In this document: positions 1 through 12,358 of the stretch, piece after piece
Layout of the letters: each line of letters opens with the position of its first letter
How positions within the stretch are numbered: the stretch's first letter is position 1
Source: Cordylochernes scorpioides
Taxonomy: Eukaryota > Arthropoda > Arachnida > Pseudoscorpiones > Chernetidae
Reading direction: 5' to 3'
DNA length: 64,000 nucleotides
Assembly: GCA_030710605.1 (NCBI GenBank)
Contig: CP092868.1
Location: 24,723,104-24,787,103, forward strand
The notes under the pieces: model-generated
Told to the model about the DNA's origin: nothing
The model's database searches: none
The model's input: the letters and a program-made list of their open reading frames with translations, nothing else
Position numbers and translations under genes: made by a program

Positions 1-2600
1 ACACTAACTCTGTCAACTTCCCCTCGTCTCATTACTTCTGAGTTCGCTCTGGTTGTCACCCCTTGTGGGATAAAATTGTAACATAACAATAAAAAGAAAC
101 TAAAATTTTCCTAAATCATATCCTGACAGGTTGTACAAGCTCTTCAAAACGGTGTGTCATATTAAAACAAGGTTGTGAGACAACTCTTAATTATATACTA
201 TACTAAAAATGAGGCTGAGCCAATTCTACACTAGGAGAACACGAAAACCCAAGATGTAGTTCTTGTAGCGAGCATGGAGCCCTATCACAAAACCCGAAGT
301 GCAAGGAGGACAGAGTTTCCTGGTATTCCCTCTTATCTGGCACGACCGGTCGGGGTGAACAGTCGCGTCACGTGAAAGGAGGAAATATCTGAGTTCCCCC
401 TTCTTGCTCTAACTGTTGGGTCGATTTGGCTCATGTAAATAGTAACTCTTATACTATATCTAAAATCTCTCATATAACTTATTAAATAAAACGGTATAAA
501 ATGGTGTTCTATACAAGGATAAGGTTGTGACAATTTTCTCTAAATGACACACTAATATTAAAACAAATTGTGAAGATCTTTAAAGGTGGCAACAAACACT
601 ACAGTAAGGTTGTGAGACGGTATTCTGCACAAAGACAAGGTTGAGACAAATAACACACAAACCCTGAAACATGGTGTTAAAGCTCCTTTCAACACTTAGC
701 ACTAGAACACATGTTAAAAAAAAAAAAACTGCAAACTGTTTAAAGTTCACCATAACACTAAGACCTATTTAAAACTCTTTATCCAACCCTTTCCAATTCT
801 TTCTCTTTCAACATTTTTCTGCATCTCTCTATCTCTTTCTCATCAACATTCAACGCTTTCTCACTCTTTTTATCACTTTCAACACCTCTTTCATCACCTC
901 TCTCTCATCTCTCTTCCATCATTTTCTACACATTTCACTGCCTTTTCATCCCTCTGGTGTTTCCTCGAAACCCGTCATCGGGATCTGGATCCCGATCTAT
1001 TATCACTCTTAATTTTTAACTACTCTATTCCAACAGCCTATGACCTTTAAGCTTTATAACTCCATATACACTCGGCGGGGTAGTTACCTTGTTAAGAAAA
1101 CCTATAATGTCATAGATCATTTAGAGAGAGAACATAACAAATTTGTGCGAATAGTTTGCTTCAACTATTGATTGTAAGCCTATTAAACTCGTTCTCTCTA
1201 GGTTGGCTCGCTCATTAATCTTCAATCTACGTTCAATAGTCATATTGAGTTCACATGGATGCTAGATGTAAACTGTATCAAAATAGTGTAGTTTTCTAGT
1301 TTCCGAATTATATGACAGTTAAAAAAAAAAAGAAACAAACATTCTGGAAATATCTCGCACTGGCTACTATAAAAAAAATTGAATGGGGTACAGCTCTGAT
1401 CTTACAGGATACCTCATGGCTCATAGAATTGAATCGCTCATTTCTCACTAAAATATTCACACAGGTATGGAGGTCTCCAGTGGTTCTATAGCTATTGGTC
1501 AACTAAATTAATAAATGGCAGGGATTGAAGCTAGTTTAAATGCTCATGTGCTGTTTTGTCATGCGTCTTTATGTCATCTGCAAAGGAAAGTGTCGCCTCA
1601 AAGGACCTAATTCTGGGACTAACATCCGCTGCACATTTCAGGAAGGAGTGGTCGTCCATACAATAGCAAGATATCATTTTGCTGCCAATGTACAATGTTG
1701 AGCATTTTCCATGTCGTCATTTTGTCGATCCCCAATCTTCTAGGGTGTTTCTTTAAGCATTTCTTGATATCGTTTAATGCTTTATGCGATCCCGCCCGGC
1801 ATTCAATAAGTATTATTTGATCGTACCATCTCCAGGAGACCATCCCATTGCGGCCGAATCATTTCCACCCAACTTATAACGCCGTCCATATCGCGTAATT
1901 GAAATTAGTGTAAAACTCAAAGAATAAGACCTTAATTCTTTACTAATTTCAGTTGGCTCAACATAAATCTTCTCAATTATTAATTTAGTACAGTGGCGTG
2001 ACATGTCATACTTCTTCTAGTTCTTTCGCAAGCTCGATTAATCCCTGTGAAAGCCAGTTCAGGCGTCAATCCCGTGCTAACCCGTCATGCATGACTTCAA
2101 ATTTGGAAATTATTAGACCTGAATATTTGCAGTGGCATCTGCTTCCACTGAAAGTATTTAAGACACAAGGCTGCCTCTTTAAATCACTGTCTTTACTCCC
2201 ACATGCCTGTGTAAACTTTAACCATGACCTTATCAATTCTCAAAATTCTGCCTATCGAGTATCCTGAGAATCAATGTTCTTCTTGTCTACGGCGGATTAA
2301 CACAATAATTGTTCCCTAGAGTTATCTGCGTCGAGTGGTCAGTCTGTACTACTAATCCTCCACTCTAACTCCAGGACTCCTTTATCTACTCGGGCTGTTC
2401 AAAAATTTTCAAGACAGTTGTTCAAATCCCCAATGATAATCTGCTAAATTTCGATAATTATTGGAATTCTCATTAAACAGAATAACTACACCTTTCTGAC
2501 ACAGAAATATCCAGCATCAAGATATAGCGCACCGTCCAATTTCTTTATTTCAAGACGGTGTCAAATTACAACTGAAGGAACATACTAAGCATATAACTGG
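1..2600. other. Unidentified AT-rich intergenic sequence
   Basis: I see no supportable gene here. The stretch holds a CT-rich low-complexity tract around 780-950 and only short open frames without recognisable motifs. Part of it is probably old, unrecognised repeat sequence, but nothing can be named. Confidence 0.5.
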
Positions 2601-2865
2601 TTTAAATTTCATGTAATCTCATCATGCCTTCTGCTGGCAAATGTATTTACTGTAAAATTCAATACTATCAAGATGGTTTTATTTGTCTTCATCCAAAAAA
2701 AAAATGTTTCAGAAATAGAATCTTGGAAATCTCTACTATAGACAAAAATTGTACATTTGTCAATTCAGGATAACCTTCCCTTGTCAGAGTGTATACAGGA
2801 TATTTAAGATCATATGCAGTTGGCGGCATCATGAAAAAAAAAAAAAGGTCGGTTGCAATAGACGC

Positions 2866-3039
2866 AACGTTATTAATCAAGACAATAGGTCTCTAATTTT
2901 CCAATACTGCAAAGGAACAGGTCACACTTTCGCATTAGGAGAACCTAGAATACATTACAATAACATAAACAGCAAATATCAAAGGCTTATAATTGATTTT
3001 CTATTATTCAGAAAACACAATAGCATTAATAGAAAATAG
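2866..3039 (+). pseudogene. Penelope-like element fragment, C-terminal end of the GIY-YIG protein
   Basis: The frame encodes a short stretch beginning NVINQDNRSLIF, followed by TGHTF, then NNINSKYQRLI and HNSINRK, and a stop. The same order and spacing occur at the C-terminus of the Penelope-like protein on the minus strand at 32655-33578 (NKDNRSLIF, TGHSF, NNINNKYQRLI, NNSINRH). This is therefore a remnant of the C-terminal tail that follows the GIY-YIG nuclease domain of such elements. The reverse transcriptase and the nuclease core are absent. The sequence just upstream (2749-2865) is open but does not resemble the rest of the protein. It is a dead fragment of a different, diverged copy, not a gene. 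Confidence 0.6.
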
Positions 3040-5620
3040 CCCCATAGACGTTTTACTTTGATATCAGAAATCAATGATAATATTAAGGTTTTGCCACAAA
3101 CAATGTGAATCGTAAAAGACAGCGGCGAGAGATGCGGTATACACCGCCTCAACATAACTTTCATTGCCTGATAAAATGCCCGTGAAACGGAAAGCATAAA
3201 TTAAAATTCACGATTTATAATAGACTGTTAATCTCAGGATGCGTGGACTACTTCACCAATACTTAAAAATAGTATGGCTTTTCATTAGGTATATATTTCT
3301 AAAGTATAGGGGAAGAAACATATACTAAATTCGAGCCCCGCGGCGGGCGACATTGATGGGTTCCCCGGGTTTGGATAGTTGAAAAGGGAGGATACACGAT
3401 GTATCTTATTAAAAGTTTCCTTACTTAAGTATATATATATATAGCAATTTAGGACAACAACCCCATGTATATAACCCACAGCAAGACCTTAATGTTGTAT
3501 AATAGCAGCACAGCTGTCAGTGATGCACTATCGGCATATGTCTTTACATCATCACATGTAATGCAATTTATGCAAACAGGATAAATAAAATAAATAAAAA
3601 AGAAAAGGGGGAAAAACTCTGTAATTGATTAAGAGTTGAGCTAAAGCAAGGATCGAGCATATAATATTGTCAGAACAATGGTCTAAAGATGGAAACAGTC
3701 GCGACACTATTATACAATATTATCAGACAACCCATGAAATCGTTATTAAATTGGGGAATCTATAAAACACTGAAACACAGACACTCGCGGCAATGTATGT
3801 GGCCGGTAATTTATGGGAGACTTGATTATTAGTAACATTCCCTTCAAATAGGTAATAAACATACAACATTTTATTTAAACAGTTGGAATATCACCATAAA
3901 GCAAATTATGTATGAAATAGGTAACAGAGAACACAAGAAAATTTCTCTAGATATTTATTTAAATATCTTAAAATTTGGGAACATGTCTATACTGACGAGA
4001 TATGCTATTTACATAGTAAAATTTAGATAGAGGTGACCTGAAGTTACTTTATAGCCCTTTAAGGCCCATGCGAAATCTAGGTTGGCTACTACACAAAAAG
4101 GGGGGGAAACCTAGATCTCCATCTATTCTAGCGGGACAAAATATACGAACCCTAACACTCCTTTTAAGTCACTTAAAGCCCTTTAGGGCCCATTCAGAAT
4201 CTAAATAGATTAGCTTCTGTTCGAAAAATAAAAAAAAGGAGGGGCTAAGCCATAATGGCAAGGGGCTTACCTTCTCTCGAAAGCGGCGGCAAGGTCTGGT
4301 CTCCTCTACGTCTCAGGCCCGTCTAAAAATCGTCCTTCTCACTGAGCGACTCCGATCGAATCCCGCCTTTTGGCAAAGAACCTTCTTTTATATCATCTCA
4401 TTCTCCATTTTCATTCGCCGAAAGAAACACCAATCAAAATGGCCAACGGCTCCAGTATCAATTTCATAGACGCCCCAGGCCTCTCCCCTTCAAAATAGAA
4501 CATATAGTATTACCAAAACAAAAAAAAATCTAAAGAGAGAAACAACCCCTGCGGTAGTGTAAGATTTCAGACTCCCTCCCTCTGTCCTTCCACATGGGTT
4601 GAAATACAATCCTCCCTTTTTCTCGGGATGGTATATATATCGCCCCCCCCGTCTTGGCTAAAATTGACCCAGGCCCTTTTTACCTGGACTGTAATGTGAT
4701 GCTTTCCTTTCTCTGGAAGGATATTTTATAAGTTTCAGTCTTTAGAGATCTTCCTTCTCCATTTTTCTCCTTTTTTTTTTTTTCTGGTCACCTTTACCTA
4801 AATTTTTGGTGAGGGGAATATATGTACATATGAAACAACAGTTTCCAGCTCGGATGTCTCTGGATGTCTTCTTCTTTACCAGGCATCAGCTTTCGGCATG
4901 GAAGTCTGGTGTCACCAAGTGTCTAAGTTTCTGGGCAAAAAAATGGTCTGTAAGTCTATGTGGGAGGGAAGCCATGTATCCATTTGATTTGATTATACAT
5001 ACGCCTTCTGTTGGGGTATGGTTACAAAAACGTGCCCCAACAATTAGAATAATATTTTGTTAGATTTCATCAAACACATATTATTTTGCTTTTGAATAAT
5101 GAAAACATATTACTGAATTTCCAAAATAAATAAATAATTTTATTGGCGTAAAAGCCTACAAATAAATATCTTAAATATATTATAAATTGTTTTAAATAAA
5201 AATAAAATAGCTTTCTATAATTCTGATTAGATTTTTGGGTTCAGCATGAGAAGTTACACTAGAAACATCATCAGGTTCTCTTGGGCAAAAATCTTGTTGA
5301 CCAGTGTAATCGTTAGAGCATTTAGAGTTTATTATAATTATTTAGAATTGCCTAATTTTGTAAACTAATACATTAATTAATTTTATTTATTTATCGTAAT
5401 CATACATTAATTTATAGGCTTTGTATTATTATTCACGGTAATTTTATGATTATATGTTCAGAGAATATATTTTTGTGATATATAGGTTTTTAACTTTTAA
5501 TTAGACAATTTTAATTTATATTTAGCCATTTTTCATTTTAATTTAGACACTTTCATTTTTATTTAGACATTTTCAATTTTAATTTAGACATTTTTCATTT
5601 TAATTTAGACACATGGACTT
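3040..5620. other. Unidentified intergenic sequence
   Basis: No gene is supported. A motif reading AGCCCTTTARGGCCCA occurs twice, near 4050 and 4177, so part of this region is a diverged local duplication. There are C-rich and T-rich homopolymers near 4640 and 4770. The sequence around 3545-3650 resembles, in reverse, the tail seen at 12840-12990 and 57870-58015. Confidence 0.45.
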
Positions 5621-5628
5621 TTTATAGA

Positions 5629-5758
5629 CTTAAGGAAGTGAAAAGTCTTTGATATCGCCAGTAGTCTGTTTTTTTTTTTTTTTATGAAACAGAGGTAATT
5701 TTGTTCACTCTTGGTTATTTCGTGTGACTTCAATAAATAAAGAATATGCAAAAATATA
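5629..5758 (+). repeat. Left-end fragment of the ACTTAAGGAAGT Tc1-type MITE
   Basis: The sequence CTTAAGGAAGTGAAAAGTC, a T-run, GAGGTAATTTTGTTCAC and TTCAATAAA follow in the order found at the left ends of the MITEs at 37233 and 58199. The maT transposon lies immediately to the right, so it probably inserted into or beside this MITE copy. Confidence 0.6.
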
Positions 5759-5760
5759 TA

Positions 5761-7065
5761 CAGGGTGTACCAGGTAAATTGGGACTAACTTTGACAGTCC
5801 ATAAAACAAAAACTACTTGAGATTAAAAACTTGTTTTTTTTTTTCATTACGTAGCCATATTCATGTAAAATGCAACAGTACCTGTGTGCGCAGTGTAGTG
5901 ATGAAGAGTAACCGAGAATTTGAAAATCGAGCTGCCATCATCGTTGCTCTGCGCGCCGGAAGGAGCCCCAAAGAGATAGTGGATTTTCTTAAGTTGCCCA
6001 AAACCACTATTTATCGTGTCAAGAAGCAGTTTGATGAGGCCGACAGTAACAAAGAGGGGATAGCTACAAGGAAAAAGCACTCGCGTCGATCGGACAGGGT
6101 AAGAGGCGAAGAATTTGTCAAAAATGTCAAGGAGAAGATTGATGGAAACCCTGGGAAGAGCATGAGGGCCATAGCCAAGGAAATGGACGTTGGCTCTATG
6201 ACAATTGTCAGAACTATCCATGAGGACCTTGGTCTCAAGTCTTATGCCCTTCGGAAAGGTCAGTTGCTGACTGAGAATATGAAGAATAACAGAAAAGGAA
6301 AGGCTGCTGCCCTCCTCAACAACCTGAAACACGACTCTTTTGGCATGCTAAGGTTCTTCTCTGACGAAAAGAACTTTGACGTGGACCAAAAGGTAAATCC
6401 CAGGAATGATCGCTGGATCTGTAAAGACCCCTCAGAGATACCTGTCATGATGCACACGAAATTTCCTGCCTCCGTAATGGTCCTTGGCGTTATCAGCAGT
6501 GAAGGTGATGTCATGCCTCCCCATTTCTTTGAGAAGGGCCTTAGGATGAACGCTGACACCTACATCAATGTTCTGGAGACCGTTGTGAAGCCTTGGATGG
6601 ACATGGTGGCCGCAGGAAGGAAGTATGTCTTCCAACAGGACTCAGCTCCAGCCCATAAGGCAAAAAAGACACAATCGTGGCTGACACTTAACGTCCCTAG
6701 TCACTGGGGTCCTGATATTTGGCCCCCTAATTCTCCAGATTGCAATCCCCTCGACTACTATGTATGGGGCGTTGTTGAGAGAGATGTCAACAAAGCTCCT
6801 CATACCACCATCCAGTCTGTCAAGAAAGCAGTTCACACGGTGATGACCCAAATGGACAAGGTCATCGTCGCCAAGGCCTGTGCTTCATTCCGCACTCGCC
6901 TCGAGACTGTTGTAGCTAATAATGGAAACTACATTGAATAAATAAAAACTATATCCTTTTATCTACTACTGTGTCAAATTTCATTCGGATATTTTAATTT
7001 TTACTTGCAAAAAATTTCAGTTAAAATACCATTGTTGAAATTCCCAATTTACCTGGTACACCCTG
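5761..7065 (+). mobile_element. Complete maT-type (DD37D) Tc1/mariner transposon
   Basis: A 1305-bp element bounded by perfect 24-bp terminal inverted repeats (5761-5784 and 7042-7065; they begin CAGGGTGTACCAGG). A TA dinucleotide lies on each side (5759-5760 and 7066-7067), the standard target duplication of this superfamily. One uninterrupted transposase frame fills most of the interior and is followed by AATAAA-like signals near 6938. Matched ends, target duplication and an open frame together indicate a recent insertion that may still be mobile. Neighbouring sequence on the left is a Tc1-type MITE fragment. Confidence 0.9.
5901..6941 (+). CDS. DD37D mariner-like (maT family) transposase
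   Basis: A 346-residue protein starting at the ATG at 5901. The frame is open further upstream to about 5817 but contains no earlier ATG, and the upstream part is a T-run with no family resemblance. Residues 1-45 form a first helix-turn-helix (KEIVDFLKLPKTTIYRVKKQ) and about 70-115 a second (RAIAKEMDVGSMTIVRTI). These are the DNA-binding domains that recognise the element ends. The catalytic triad is visible: D155 in FFSDEKNF, D247 in FQQDSAPAH and D285 in CNPLDYYVWG. There are 37 residues between the last two, which is the hallmark of the maT group. It cuts and rejoins DNA at TA sites. Length is usual for the family and no stop or frameshift is seen. It acts in the nucleus on its own 24-bp ends. 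Confidence 0.9.
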   Translation: MKSNREFENRAAIIVALRAGRSPKEIVDFLKLPKTTIYRVKKQFDEADSNKEGIATRKKHSRRSDRVRGEEFVKNVKEKIDGNPGKSMRAIAKEMDVGSMTIVRTIHEDLGLKSYALRKGQLLTENMKNNRKGKAAALLNNLKHDSFGMLRFFSDEKNFDVDQKVNPRNDRWICKDPSEIPVMMHTKFPASVMVLGVISSEGDVMPPHFFEKGLRMNADTYINVLETVVKPWMDMVAAGRKYVFQQDSAPAHKAKKTQSWLTLNVPSHWGPDIWPPNSPDCNPLDYYVWGVVERDVNKAPHTTIQSVKKAVHTVMTQMDKVIVAKACASFRTRLETVVANNGNYIE

Positions 7066-7079
7066 TATAATTTTTCTGC

Positions 7080-7700
7080 CACGCAGTCGTTGATAAATAA
7101 CAATGGAAAAATTTACTACTTATCAACAATGCCTTCTTTTTACTTGTATACTGATATAAAAATTTCCATTTACTAAATTTTAATAGATTTAGACCTATTC
7201 TTCTTAATAATAGTGAAAGTATAATTATTACACAGTCAAGAATAATCATTCAAGAAGATTCTATTGAATGAAATTGATTTAAAAAAAACAGAATATATAT
7301 TATTGTTAACTCTCATATAATTCCAAGCGCAGTCTACGACCATTAAAGATCCTCCAAATGGTCACCTTCCTAGAAATCAGATTATTTAGTCCTGAAGATC
7401 TGCAGAACCTTCCAAGTACAAATCGACCTGGCGACATCTGATAAACTGGATGTCCACCATTAGACATGAAGTCTAAAGACCAGCTAGGATAGTTGGCGAC
7501 TTTAGTACATGGCTCCAGGAATCTGGATTACAACAAAAGAGAGATAAAGATAGTTTGAAGTAAAGTGGATTATTCAAAATTCTTACTACTCTGCTTCACC
7601 AGGAGAGCTCTGCAGCTTGGAATATAAATATGGAACGAGCTACATTATGGTATAGCACCTACAAAAGAGCCACAATCAGGAATTAGCAAGAACTATGATC
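7080..7700. other. Unidentified sequence between the maT element and the 28-bp array
   Basis: AT-rich, with no supportable gene, motif or repeat. Confidence 0.4.
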
Positions 7701-7749
7701 TGAAATAACATCGGGATATCCGCGTTTTGGAAAAATATCGACGATTTCC

Positions 7750-8730
7750 ATGATCTGAATAACATTGGCAAGTGGCACAATCTGGAATAACACTGGCGAA
7801 TGATACAATCTTGAATAACATTTGCAAATGATGCCATCTTGAATAACATTGGCAAGCGGCACAATCTGGAATAACACTAGCGAATGATACAAGCTTGAAT
7901 AACATTTGCAAATGATACAATCTTGAATAACATTGGCAAGCGGCACAATCTTGAATAACATTGGCAAGCGGCACAATCTGGAATAACACTGGCGAATGAT
8001 GAAATCTTGAATAATATTGGCAAATGATACAATCTTGAATAACATTGGCAAATGATACAATCTTGAATAACATTGGCAAGCGGCCCAATCTGGAATAACA
8101 CTGGCAAATGATACAATCTTAAATAACATTGGCGAATGATGAAATCTTGAATAACATTGTCAAATGATACAATCTTGAATAACATTGGCGAATGATGAAA
8201 TCTTGAATTACATTGGCGAATGATGAAATCTTGAATAATATTGGCGAATGATGAAATCTTTTATAATATTGGCAAATGATACAATCTTAAATAACATTGG
8301 CGAATGATGAAATCTTGAATAATATTGGCGAATGATGAAATCTTGAATAATATTGGCAAATGATACAATCCTGAATAACATTGGCATGCGGCCCAATCTG
8401 GAATAACACTGGCAAATGATACAATCTTGAATAACATTGGCGAATGATGAAATCTTGAATAATATTGGCAAATGATGAAATCTTGAATAATATTGGCGAA
8501 TGATACAATCTTGAATATAATATTGGCAAATGATGAAATCTGGAATAACACTGGTGAATGATACAACCTTGAATAACATTGGCAAGCGGCCCAATCTGGA
8601 ATAACATTAGCGAATGATGAAATCTTGAATAACATTGGCAAGCGGCACAATCTGGAATAACACTGGCAAATGATGAAATCTTGAATAACATTGACAAGAA
8701 CCGTGGTCTATAATAATATTGGAATAATAT
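7750..8730. repeat. 28-bp tandem repeat array, about 34 copies
   Basis: Units run head to tail with period 28; a typical unit contains CAATCTTGAATAACATTGGC followed by AAATGATA. Common variants have AAGCGGCC or GAATGATG in the second half, giving mixed unit types. Both edges decay (7680-7750 and 8690-8790 hold recognisable but degenerate units), as expected for an old satellite still homogenised at its centre. Because 28 is not a multiple of 3, long frames appear in all three minus-strand phases. Those frames are by-products and not genes. Confidence 0.9.
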
Positions 8731-8789
8731 GAAGAAGTGTCTTAATATGGACCAACATTAGCAAGTGTCGCCTTTTTGAATGAATATTG

Positions 8790-10730
8790 GCAAGAGCCAC
8801 AGAAGATGGACTTACCGCAGGAACCACACAGGCTTCTACCACATTGGAATTTGTGCAGAGTCGATATCGTAGCCCATGAGGATCTTCCGAAGCGCGATTA
8901 TTGCTGGCTGAAAACTTTACCCACACAGTGTTAGACCACGTTGGACTTTCCGCAGGAACCACGCAATGTTCAGTGTGATGCCCGAGTTACTTTACAATAT
9001 AAAGGTACAAAATTTTAACTTTTCACATAGATATAACATGCTTTTACAAATTTTATTTTAAAAAAATATTATTTTCACACCAAAAAAATGAAATAAATAT
9101 TAATTGGGTCATCAGATTTTTTCGATACAATTATAATCTTTTTAAAAATATTTTATTATTTAAAAAAAAATATTTTAAATATTCTATATACAGTTACGAG
9201 CGTCATTCTTCATCAGTCATCTCTGTCACCGTTTGCTTTTTTTTTGGAATGGCGCCCTCCTATTGGTCGGCTACAATCACGCCACCTTTGCCCCCCCCCC
9301 CCCCACTCGCTTTTTCGTTTTTGTAACCATTGTGTTGGGGCGGGTCGCTCCTTAAATAAATGCATATATTAGTTAATAACCAAATGGAATCCTCTCTTTC
9401 TTTTTCCCAGTAAGAGACGCCTACGGAAGCCAACAGTACATAGACAGATAAAGCACATAGGCTATAGTTATTAACTAACATATTCATTTATATAGGGCGC
9501 CAATTTATAATTGTAACAAATAGTATTTGAATCAAAACATTCAATCGGGTAAAACACGGGCGTTGCCCGGGTCATTGGCTAGTATATACATATTTACGGT
9601 AAAATTAAATCTTTTAAAAATATTTTATTATTTAAAAAAATTATTTAAAAAATATAAATAAATATTTACGGTAAAGCATCTGTGATATAGTGAATAGTCC
9701 AAACCAACCAAATAATAATTGAAATATTTGTCATTTTAAATTATTCCTAAAAGTTGCCGATAGATGGCAGCATGTGTTCCACAATGGTATAGCATTTAAA
9801 AAATTTTGGCATCGTTTGCTTTCACATTTATATCTTAATATAAATCCGTACTACATATTTTAACTAAGTTCATATATAGGTTACGAGAATTTGAGTTATT
9901 TAATTTAAATTCTTTCTGTCGTGATATTTTTAATCCCCACAATATGATTGGATGGAATATTCGACCCTAGCTCTGAAAGAATTAAAATGCCCCAATTGCC
10001 CAAACCGATCCATCCTGATTCAATCCTATTTATGGAATATTTATATTTGGAATAAAAATATGTATTTTCCAATATTTCGGCTAGCATTCAACCAACCGAA
10101 AAAATTAAATATATTTATTCAATCCAATATATTACTTTTTATTATCAAAATATTATGAAAGCGATTGTTTCTGCTTCTATTTTAAAAAATAGATCATTTA
10201 AAATGTTTATAGTGTAAAAAAAAATGAGGAATTTATTATAGATCTAGACATAAAGGCAAAACATAATATATATGAAGAAATTTCTCTTTTGGAAGGCGTT
10301 CTAACACCTCACCAAACTTTTCTGCTCTAATACCACAAGTACTGAAGGAATTGGACAGTATATCTAATACGAAATAATGGCATAAATCCTGAGCATGCCA
10401 TTATAATCATGGTGACAGATATATAGCTAGCAATAAATATGTATATATATGTTTCTATGAAAATGTTAATCTGCAAGAGACGCAGGTTATCATCATCCCT
10501 TCTTGATTTGTTTTTGTCACTTTTGGCGGTTCGCAAATAAACAACAAAAGATGAATCAGACATTATAAAGACAATAAAGATTTTCTGATAATAAGAATGT
10601 ACAAAGATATTGCAGTGACACTTTTTTTTACAATTGAGACATCTTCATTGACTTCTTAGTTAATATTTACAGAATAAAAATTACAGTCAGCTAGGTAAGT
10701 CACCGCGATAGTTTCCGCATTCAGAAAAAT
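8790..10730. other. Intergenic sequence with a GGGTAAAACACGGGCGTTGC repeat motif
   Basis: No gene is supported. A 45-bp motif near 9541-9585 (CGGGTAAAACACGGGCG, TTGCCCGGGTCAT, GGCTAGTATA) occurs in the opposite orientation at 39668-39712, where it begins an insertion. It therefore marks the end of a dispersed element. A C-run at 9291-9304 and AT-rich tracts fill much of the rest. Confidence 0.5.
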
Positions 10731-10734
10731 GAAG

Positions 10735-10835
10735 ATGGCCATTGTTGGTTGAAGATAGGTGATGATAGTCATGGTGGGTAGAAGTAAGCGACAGCTTTTT
10801 ACTGTAAGTACACCACATATCTACACATATGAAAA
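10735..10835 (-). repeat. 3' fragment of the tRNA-headed SINE family
   Basis: Read on the minus strand it holds the TTACAGTAAAA block and the CACCATGACTATCATC block that end the SINEs at 16796 and 23990. The tRNA-like head is missing. Confidence 0.6.
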
Positions 10836-10872
10836 AAACAATAGAAAAAAATAAAAGATAAGTGGGTCAGGT

Positions 10873-11217
10873 GCTGATATTAAAAATAAAGAAGGCATCT
10901 CCTGACCACGAGCATATGTGCTTTTTAGATGGCAGAGCGCCATCTAGTGGAGCAAGAATAAACTAAACGTTTATTTAGCTTGCTCCGTGATGTTTGGCCA
11001 ACCCAATTTCTTGATAAATCAACTGACGAGCGCCAACAGCGCGAAACGCGTTCGTGGATGACTTTTCTTGATTTATCAAGAAATTGGGTTGGCCAAATAT
11101 CACGGAGCAAGCTAAATAAACGTTTAGTTTATTCTTGCTCCACTAGATGGCGCTCTGCCATCTAAAAAGCACATGTGCTCGTGGTCAGGAGATGCCTTCT
11201 TTATTTTTAATATCAAC
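10873..11217. mobile_element. Foldback element (family FB2), two roughly 150-bp arms
   Basis: The arms 10873-11022 and 11068-11217 are nearly perfect reverse complements, separated by a 45-nt spacer. Each arm contains CACTAGATGGCGCTCTGCC or its complement and TTGATTTATCAAGAAATTGG. The spacer carries a hammerhead-like core, annotated separately. Single-arm relatives, each starting at the same core, lie at 18063, 22885, 31909 and 38815. No coding capacity is seen. The family could be a non-autonomous DNA element or an inverted dimer of a retroelement terminus. Confidence 0.8.
11023..11062 (+). ncRNA. Hammerhead-ribozyme-like core in the FB2 loop
   Basis: In order: CTGACGA (11023-11029, matching the conserved CUGANGA), GCGC, a 5-nt loop CAACA, GCGC, then GAAAC (11043-11047). 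The two GCGC segments pair as stem II directly abutting both conserved boxes. AACGCGTT follows as a palindrome, as in hammerheads with a very short stem III that act as dimers. The related copy at 23062-23090 (minus) has GGGC/GCCC with the same loop, so the pairing is kept while the bases change. Against activity: the expected cleavage position is followed by G in the simplest fold, and no clear stem I is seen. This is a structural resemblance, not proof of self-cleavage. Confidence 0.45.
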
Positions 11218-11224
11218 ACATGTA

Positions 11225-11430
11225 GAATGCAATTAGAATTTTTCACTACTTATATCTGTGTCAGAATCTCGTTTGATTACTTTGAAAGCACTGGTGGGGT
11301 TTGACTCTTGCAAGAATCGGAGGGCCATTGAAGAAATTATTTTCAGAAAAAAATTGTCCAAAGCGGGATTTGATTCCGTTTCCTGGCTGTCGAAAATCGA
11401 TGATTCATACCACATTTCCACCAACTTCTG
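11225..11430 (-). repeat. Degenerate tRNA-headed SINE copy
   Basis: On the minus strand a GGAATCAAATCC-like B box is followed by the CCGATTCTTGCAAGAGTC body block and the end of the CACTGGTGG block. The 3' third is missing. Part of the same SINE family as 16796 and 23990. Confidence 0.6.
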
Positions 11431-11559
11431 AGGAAATAACTAAATACTAAAAATTACTCGCAGATAAAAAGTAAATTCGTTGATTTTAGTTACTGTACAG
11501 GTCTAGCATTCGAACCTTCCCCTCCTGGAAAGCAGCGAACCAACCAAAACAGCAATTAC

Positions 11560-11870
11560 AACAACAACAAAAGCCTTTATTGAGGACCTCTCGTCCTATA
11601 CAGGATTCGCCAGTTTACAGAGTAATTGAAGAGAAGAGAACTAAGAATACAGAGAGAAACCTATAAATAGTAGGTATAGTATAGTATTTTCTACACTGTG
11701 ACTATATACAACAGCAGCAACAAGCCTTTTACTGGAATCAAAGTCCCATACAGGATTCGTCATTCTAATCCTGACATAGATTATTTGCATATAATTATTT
11801 ACATCAATTAAATTATGTATATAGCCTCCTCTTCTCTTCAGCCGTCTTCCAAAATTTGAACAACGCAAAA
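11560..11870 (-). repeat. Two non-LTR retrotransposon 3' tails in tandem
   Basis: On the minus strand both units end in AATAAAGGC or AAAAGGC followed by a TTGTTG-type tail (11565-11580 and 11707-11725). This resembles the polyadenylation signal and simple-sequence tail of a non-LTR element. A conserved block, TATACAGGATTCG on the plus strand, follows each tail and also occurs at 16590, 29680 and 61175. Confidence 0.55.
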
Positions 11871-12172
11871 GCTCCAGCTCTGTTTCTCACCACCTCATTC
11901 AACAGGAGCTCCAAAGAGATTCCCTCAAGGTCTATTTCACTGAGGAGCACTTCTCGTTCGTCTTTCAGCCCCATTAACAGCAGTTACATAGTAATGAAAC
12001 ATAACAGCTATAGATTGGATAATTTAATCGGTAAAAGCAGAGATTTCACCACACACGCATATATGAAACACATATATGTGAAAATACGAAACCATTATAG
12101 ACGCGTAGGATTCTTTTAAAAAATTAAACAATTCCTACTGCCCTTACTGCAATGCAAATTTAATGGAAGGGG

Positions 12173-12213
12173 CCTGGCTCATCAGTGGTGAACCCTCCCA
12201 GCGGTTTCGTCAG
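12173..12213 (-). ncRNA. Conserved GAAAC-CTGATGA hairpin motif, copy 1
   Basis: On the minus strand: CTGACGAAACCGCTGGGAG, GGTTCACCA, CTGATGAGCCAG. The ends pair imperfectly here (CTGAC with GCCAG); other copies have CTGGC. Six more copies are annotated below. It lies in a dispersed repeat that continues to about 12350. Confidence 0.4.
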
Positions 12214-12358
12214 TTTAATCTACCATACCGCTGTTATATTGCATTTTTGATCTTCCTTTTATTATGATACTGATGCTAGACTCTTGGAATGGGTATTTTA
12301 GATGAACTATGGACCTAAGCTTTGAAGACAGCAGAATTACATATAATTATAAATATAT

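Noticed and set aside
7676..8697. Minus-strand frames of 100-148 codons (NVIQDCI-type repeats)
   Set aside because: By-products of the 28-bp array read in all three phases.
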